Source: Roseibium hamelinense (GTDB lineage Bacteria; Pseudomonadota; Alphaproteobacteria; Rhizobiales; Stappiaceae). Taken from it: a DNA stretch of 64,000 nucleotides. Both the position numbers and the translations under genes were made by a program. This document shows positions 58,580 through 64,000 of the stretch, piece by piece (position 1 is the stretch's first letter; every line of letters begins with the position of its first letter). Below the pieces are notes generated by a model. The model did not search any database. It saw only the letters and a list, made by a program, of their open reading frames with translations, and was not told where the DNA came from. The stretch is from positions 248,001 to 312,000 of the forward strand of contig NZ_VLLF01000005.1 in the NCBI RefSeq assembly GCF_007830545.1. The letters are read 5' to 3'.

Positions 58580-59698
58580 ATGAAAGCGACCCTCGAGCGG
58601 ACCGATCTCCTAAAGTCCCTGACCCACGTTCACCGGGTGGTCGAACGCCGGAACACTATTCCCATCCTGTCAAACGTTTTGCTGCGCGCCGAAGATGGCG
58701 CCTTGCGGCTAAAGGCTACCGATCTCGATCTCGAAGTTCTTGAAACCATCCCTGCGATGGTGGAAATGCCCGGAGCTACAACAATTCCGGCACATATGAT
58801 TTATGACATTGTGCGCAAGCTTCCCGATGGGTCCCAGGTCGTGCTGGAAACCACTGGCGACAACGCAACTTTAGAGCTGCGTGCCGGCCGGTCGCGGTTT
58901 ACCCTACAAATGCTGCCGGAAACCGATTTCCCTGATTTGACGACAGGTGATTTCACCCATGGCTTCACTCTGACCGCGGCCGACGTCCGCAAGCTTATTG
59001 ACACAACGCAGTTTGCTATTTCAACCGAGGAAACTCGCTACTATCTGAACGGCATCTATCTTCATGCCGTTGAAACCGGCGAGGGGCAGCGCTTCCGGGC
59101 AGTTGCGACCGATGGACACCGCCTGGCTCAGGCAGAAGTTCCGGCTCCAAGCGGCTCCTCGGGCATGCCCGGCATCATTGTGCCGCGCAAAACCGTCGGG
59201 GAAATTCAAAAACTTCTGGAAAGCCCGGAAGCTGACGTTCAAATCGAACTTTCCGAGACGAAAATCAGGGCAACCACCGGCCCTATTGTTTTGACCTCCA
59301 AATTGATCGACGGCACATTCCCAGATTACGGCCGCGTTATTCCACAAGGCAATGACAAGGAAATGCGGGTTGACCGGGACGAGTTCAAAGAAGCTGTCGA
59401 CCGCGTCTCAACAATTTCGTCAGAACGCGGACGCGCTGTAAAACTCGCCCTGAGTGACGGTCGAATGGTACTCACGGTCAACAACCCAGACTCGGGCAGC
59501 GCAACCGAGGAATTGGCAGTCGAGTACAGTGCCGAACCTCTCGAGATCGGCTTCAACTCACGATATCTTCTTGATATCGCCAATCAATTGTCGAGCGACA
59601 CTGCATTATTTCGCCTGGCGGATTCAGGTTCACCGACACTGATCCAGGACAACTCGGTCGATGATTGCTTGTTTGTTCTAATGCCAATGCGCGTGTGA
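58580..59698 (+). CDS. dnaN: DNA polymerase III beta subunit (sliding clamp)
   Basis: Ring-shaped processivity factor. 372 residues in three similar domains; typical segments are RRNTIPILSNVLL, FAISTEETRYYLNGIYLH and the C-terminal VLMPMRV. GGAT lies upstream of the ATG. recF follows 19 bases later. Confidence 0.97.
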   Translation: MKATLERTDLLKSLTHVHRVVERRNTIPILSNVLLRAEDGALRLKATDLDLEVLETIPAMVEMPGATTIPAHMIYDIVRKLPDGSQVVLETTGDNATLELRAGRSRFTLQMLPETDFPDLTTGDFTHGFTLTAADVRKLIDTTQFAISTEETRYYLNGIYLHAVETGEGQRFRAVATDGHRLAQAEVPAPSGSSGMPGIIVPRKTVGEIQKLLESPEADVQIELSETKIRATTGPIVLTSKLIDGTFPDYGRVIPQGNDKEMRVDRDEFKEAVDRVSTISSERGRAVKLALSDGRMVLTVNNPDSGSATEELAVEYSAEPLEIGFNSRYLLDIANQLSSDTALFRLADSGSPTLIQDNSVDDCLFVLMPMRV

Positions 59699-59717
59699 CC
59701 GTTCAAAGGCACTTGAG

Positions 59718-60866
59718 ATGACAGGTACGGCAGCGGCGCTCATTACCCGGCTGACGCTGTCCGATTTTCGCAACTATCGGCATCTGGATATTCAGTTCAG
59801 CGCCAGGCTCTCAGCATTTGTCGGCGACAACGGCGCTGGCAAAACGAATGTACTGGAAGCAATTTCCTTTTTGACTGCCGGCCGCGGTATCCGGCGCGCC
59901 GGACTTTCCGACATTGCCCGCCATGCTGGAAGCGGTGGCTGGAGTGTTGCCGCCAGACTGGCAGGCGAATTTCTTGAGACCCGGATCGGCACTGGCTTCA
60001 CCCCTGGCGAGGCTGGCCGGAAAGTTCGGATCGATGGCGCGGATGCAAGATCCACAGAAGCCCTTCTGGACCACGTCCGAGCGCTCTGGCTTGTCCCCAG
60101 TATGGACGGACTCTTTTTGGGGCCCGGTTCTGATCGGCGCAGGTTCTTGGACCGGCTTACGCTCTCGTTAGACCCGGCTCACGGCCGCCGGGTCGGCGAT
60201 TTTGAAAAAGCACTTCGAAACCGTAACAAGGTGTTGGAGCAAGGGGCGCCAGACGCTTATGCAAACGCAGTTGAAACCCAGGTCGCCGAGCTTGGCACGG
60301 CGGTTTCCCTTGCGCGAAGGGAAACCACAGCTCTGCTGACCTCTGCCCTTTCTGCTCAATCCAAAATCGCGAACGCATTTCCGAGCGCGGATGTTGTGCT
60401 GGCCGGTGAATTCGAAACTGAATTCGAAGGCGCAGCAGCCTCTGACATCGAAGACGCATATAGAACCGCGCTACAGACAACCCGCCGCCGCGATCAAGCG
60501 GCCGGACGCACGCTGTTTGGGCCTCATCTGAGCGACCTAAAGGTTCACCACCGCGAAAAACAGATGCCTGCGAGCAAATGCTCAACCGGGGAGCAAAAAG
60601 CGCTATTGATTGGTTTAATCCTGGGCCATGCAGGCCTCACCAAATCCATGACCGGCTCGCCTCCGGTCCTGCTTCTCGACGAAGTGGCTGCCCACCTTGA
60701 TCCAAACCGGCGCGAAGCATTGTTCGAAAAGCTCCATGCAATGGGAGGACAAGTTTTCATGACGGGCACCGACGCCGGCCTTTTCGAGGCTCTGCCCGCA
60801 TCTGGTGAAATTTTCAGCATCGACAATTCTCGTGCCCGATTGCTGAAATCGTCAAACCACCCTTAA
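59718..60866 (+). CDS. recF: DNA replication and repair protein RecF
   Basis: SMC-like ATPase for RecA loading at gaps. 382 residues with Walker A GDNGAGKTNVLEAISFL near residue 35, the RRFLDRL signature and Walker B LLLDEVAAHLD. Directly after dnaN, before gyrB as usual for the group. Confidence 0.96.
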   Translation: MTGTAAALITRLTLSDFRNYRHLDIQFSARLSAFVGDNGAGKTNVLEAISFLTAGRGIRRAGLSDIARHAGSGGWSVAARLAGEFLETRIGTGFTPGEAGRKVRIDGADARSTEALLDHVRALWLVPSMDGLFLGPGSDRRRFLDRLTLSLDPAHGRRVGDFEKALRNRNKVLEQGAPDAYANAVETQVAELGTAVSLARRETTALLTSALSAQSKIANAFPSADVVLAGEFETEFEGAAASDIEDAYRTALQTTRRRDQAAGRTLFGPHLSDLKVHHREKQMPASKCSTGEQKALLIGLILGHAGLTKSMTGSPPVLLLDEVAAHLDPNRREALFEKLHAMGGQVFMTGTDAGLFEALPASGEIFSIDNSRARLLKSSNHP

Positions 60867-60912
60867 AACCGCCGAAGTTTCATGGTTTTTCCACGACTAT
60901 GATACCCGTTTT

Positions 60913-60966
60913 CACGGCGCTGCAGCGCCGTGGTTGAACGAGCTGAACAACCCCGTATAACGGGGT
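60913..60966 (+). promoter_or_regulatory. Two hairpins in the recF-gyrB gap
   Basis: A perfect 20-nt palindrome at 60913-60932 (8-bp stem, TGCA loop), then ACCCCGT / ACGGGGT with a 3-base loop at 60950-60966. No T-run follows. They fill most of the gap and may end recF mRNA or control gyrB. Confidence 0.6.
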
Positions 60967-60990
60967 GTTAAATTACAGACCGATTGGTGA

Positions 60991-63450
<2,460 letters not shown>

Positions 63451-63452
63451 TC

Positions 63453-63487
63453 AAAAAACCCGGCCGACAAATCGGTCGGGTGTTATT
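63453..63487. terminator. Bidirectional terminator between gyrB and the EAL gene
   Basis: CCCGGCCGA / TCGGTCGGG (one G-T pair) with a CAAA loop. T-rich tracts follow on both strands (TGTTATTA to the right, TTTTTTGA on the minus strand), fitting two converging genes. Confidence 0.85.
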
Positions 63488-64000
63488 ATGTGATGCTTTT
63501 CGGGACGTTTCGATTTCCCGCGCCGGGCCATGGGATGGCGCGGCCAAAATAGTGCCCTTGGCCGGCATCAATCCCGATTTCTGACAGCTGATCCGCCTGT
63601 TCCTGTGTTTCAACGTGCTTTGCAATAAGGCGGATGTTTAAATCGTGTGTGGTCTGAACCAGACTGGCCAAGATTTTTGCTTTTGCCTCATTTGACAGGG
63701 CTGGTCCGGTCAAAGACGGATCAAGCTTTATCCAGTCCACCTTCAATTCAGTAAGTCGCGATAATACGGGCCAATGCCCCCCAAAATCGTCGATGGCTGT
63801 TTGGCAACCGAGTTCAGTCGCTAACTTGAAAAAAGCTTCGATGGACGCGGGTTCCCGCAAAAAGTCACGTTCAGAAATTTCCAAGCAAATACGTGCCGCA
63901 AGAAGGGGATTGGTTTCTAGCCGCATCTTGAGAACGTCGCAAAAATGCTCATCCCTGGCGGACTCTGCGGATACGTTTACAGTCAGCCAACTTCGTCCCC
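63486..64000 (-). CDS. EAL-domain protein, C-terminal part (5' end cut by window)
   Basis: The frame runs from the window edge to a stop at 63486, about 171 codons. It shows the second half of an EAL domain: LTVNVSAESARDEHF, CLEISERDFL, AIDDFGGHWPVLSRL, VDWIKLDPSLTG and AKHVETQEQADQL. The catalytic E-x-L at the N-terminus is beyond the window. DDFG, the lysine of IKLD and the glutamate of KHVE are kept, so cyclic-di-GMP phosphodiesterase activity is possible. An internal ATG at 63926 is not the start, since conserved sequence continues upstream. Confidence 0.85.
   Translation of the reverse strand, partial: GRSWLTVNVSAESARDEHFCDVLKMRLETNPLLAARICLEISERDFLREPASIEAFFKLATELGCQTAIDDFGGHWPVLSRLTELKVDWIKLDPSLTGPALSNEAKAKILASLVQTTHDLNIRLIAKHVETQEQADQLSEIGIDAGQGHYFGRAIPWPGAGNRNVPKSIT

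Overview
The window is a gene-dense stretch of an alphaproteobacterial chromosome. Gene content and order point to the Hyphomicrobiales (Rhizobiales), perhaps a marine Stappia/Labrenzia/Roseibium-like organism. The supporting signs are phoH-ybeY-corC-lnt-xre-metK-trmB-rimP-nusA-ylxR-infB-rbfA-truB on one strand, rimI-fur-plsC-miaB, hslVU, dnaKJ beside a PmtA-like methyltransferase, cycM/kdsB/pheA, and mutM-ech-rpsT-dnaA-dnaN-recF-gyrB. The genus is inference. No tRNA, rRNA, CRISPR array or insertion sequence was recognised.

Layout. 1-4841 (minus): an oligopeptide/microcin C-type ABC uptake operon with two tandem solute-binding proteins, one with a Sec-type and one with a Tat-type signal, followed by a YejB-like permease cut by the window start. 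4949-6382: CHASE-GGDEF diguanylate cyclase. 6510-9939: cycM diverging from kdsB-pheA-adenosine kinase. 9995-11452 (minus): dapB and gpmA. 11825-14584: large PAS-GGDEF-EAL protein. 14640-28146 (minus): the RNA/translation block rimP-nusA-ylxR-infB-rbfA-truB, then rpsO-pnp. The usual truB-rpsO junction is interrupted by a Tat-exported FAD amine oxidase and an unrecognised protein carrying a zinc-deaminase signature. 28385-39749 (minus): trmB, metK, xre, lnt, corC, ybeY, phoH, miaB, plsC-like, fur, rimI, tsaB. 39903-47884 (minus): nfu, usp, hslUV, FMN reductase, pmtA-like, dnaJ, dnaK. 48219-49671: a Gly/Cys-tailed membrane protein and alkB. 49668-53310 (minus): quinone oxidoreductase-like MDR, ubiB, ubiE. 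53482-63450 (plus): mutM, enoyl-CoA hydratase, rpsT, rhodanese, dnaA, dnaN, recF, gyrB. From 63486: the C-terminal part of an EAL protein cut by the window end.

Most genes are housekeeping: replication initiation and sliding clamp, transcription elongation, translation initiation and ribosome maturation, RNA decay, protein quality control, ubiquinone and lipid metabolism. Three genes concern cyclic-di-GMP (4949, 11825, 63486).

The most unusual locus is 17618-19162. It encodes a 514-residue protein with HAE and PCxxC motifs spaced as in the cytidine-deaminase-like fold. It has an AT-rich N-terminal half with no family I recognise and a glutamine run encoded by a hexanucleotide repeat. It sits in an otherwise conserved ribosomal operon. 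Regulatory structure worth attention includes a perfect 30-nt palindrome between dnaK and dnaJ, a heat-shock-type promoter before dnaK, a metK leader with two competing stems, tandem hairpins before dnaA and before gyrB, and a TTG start for phoH placed by an AAGGAGG ribosome binding site.
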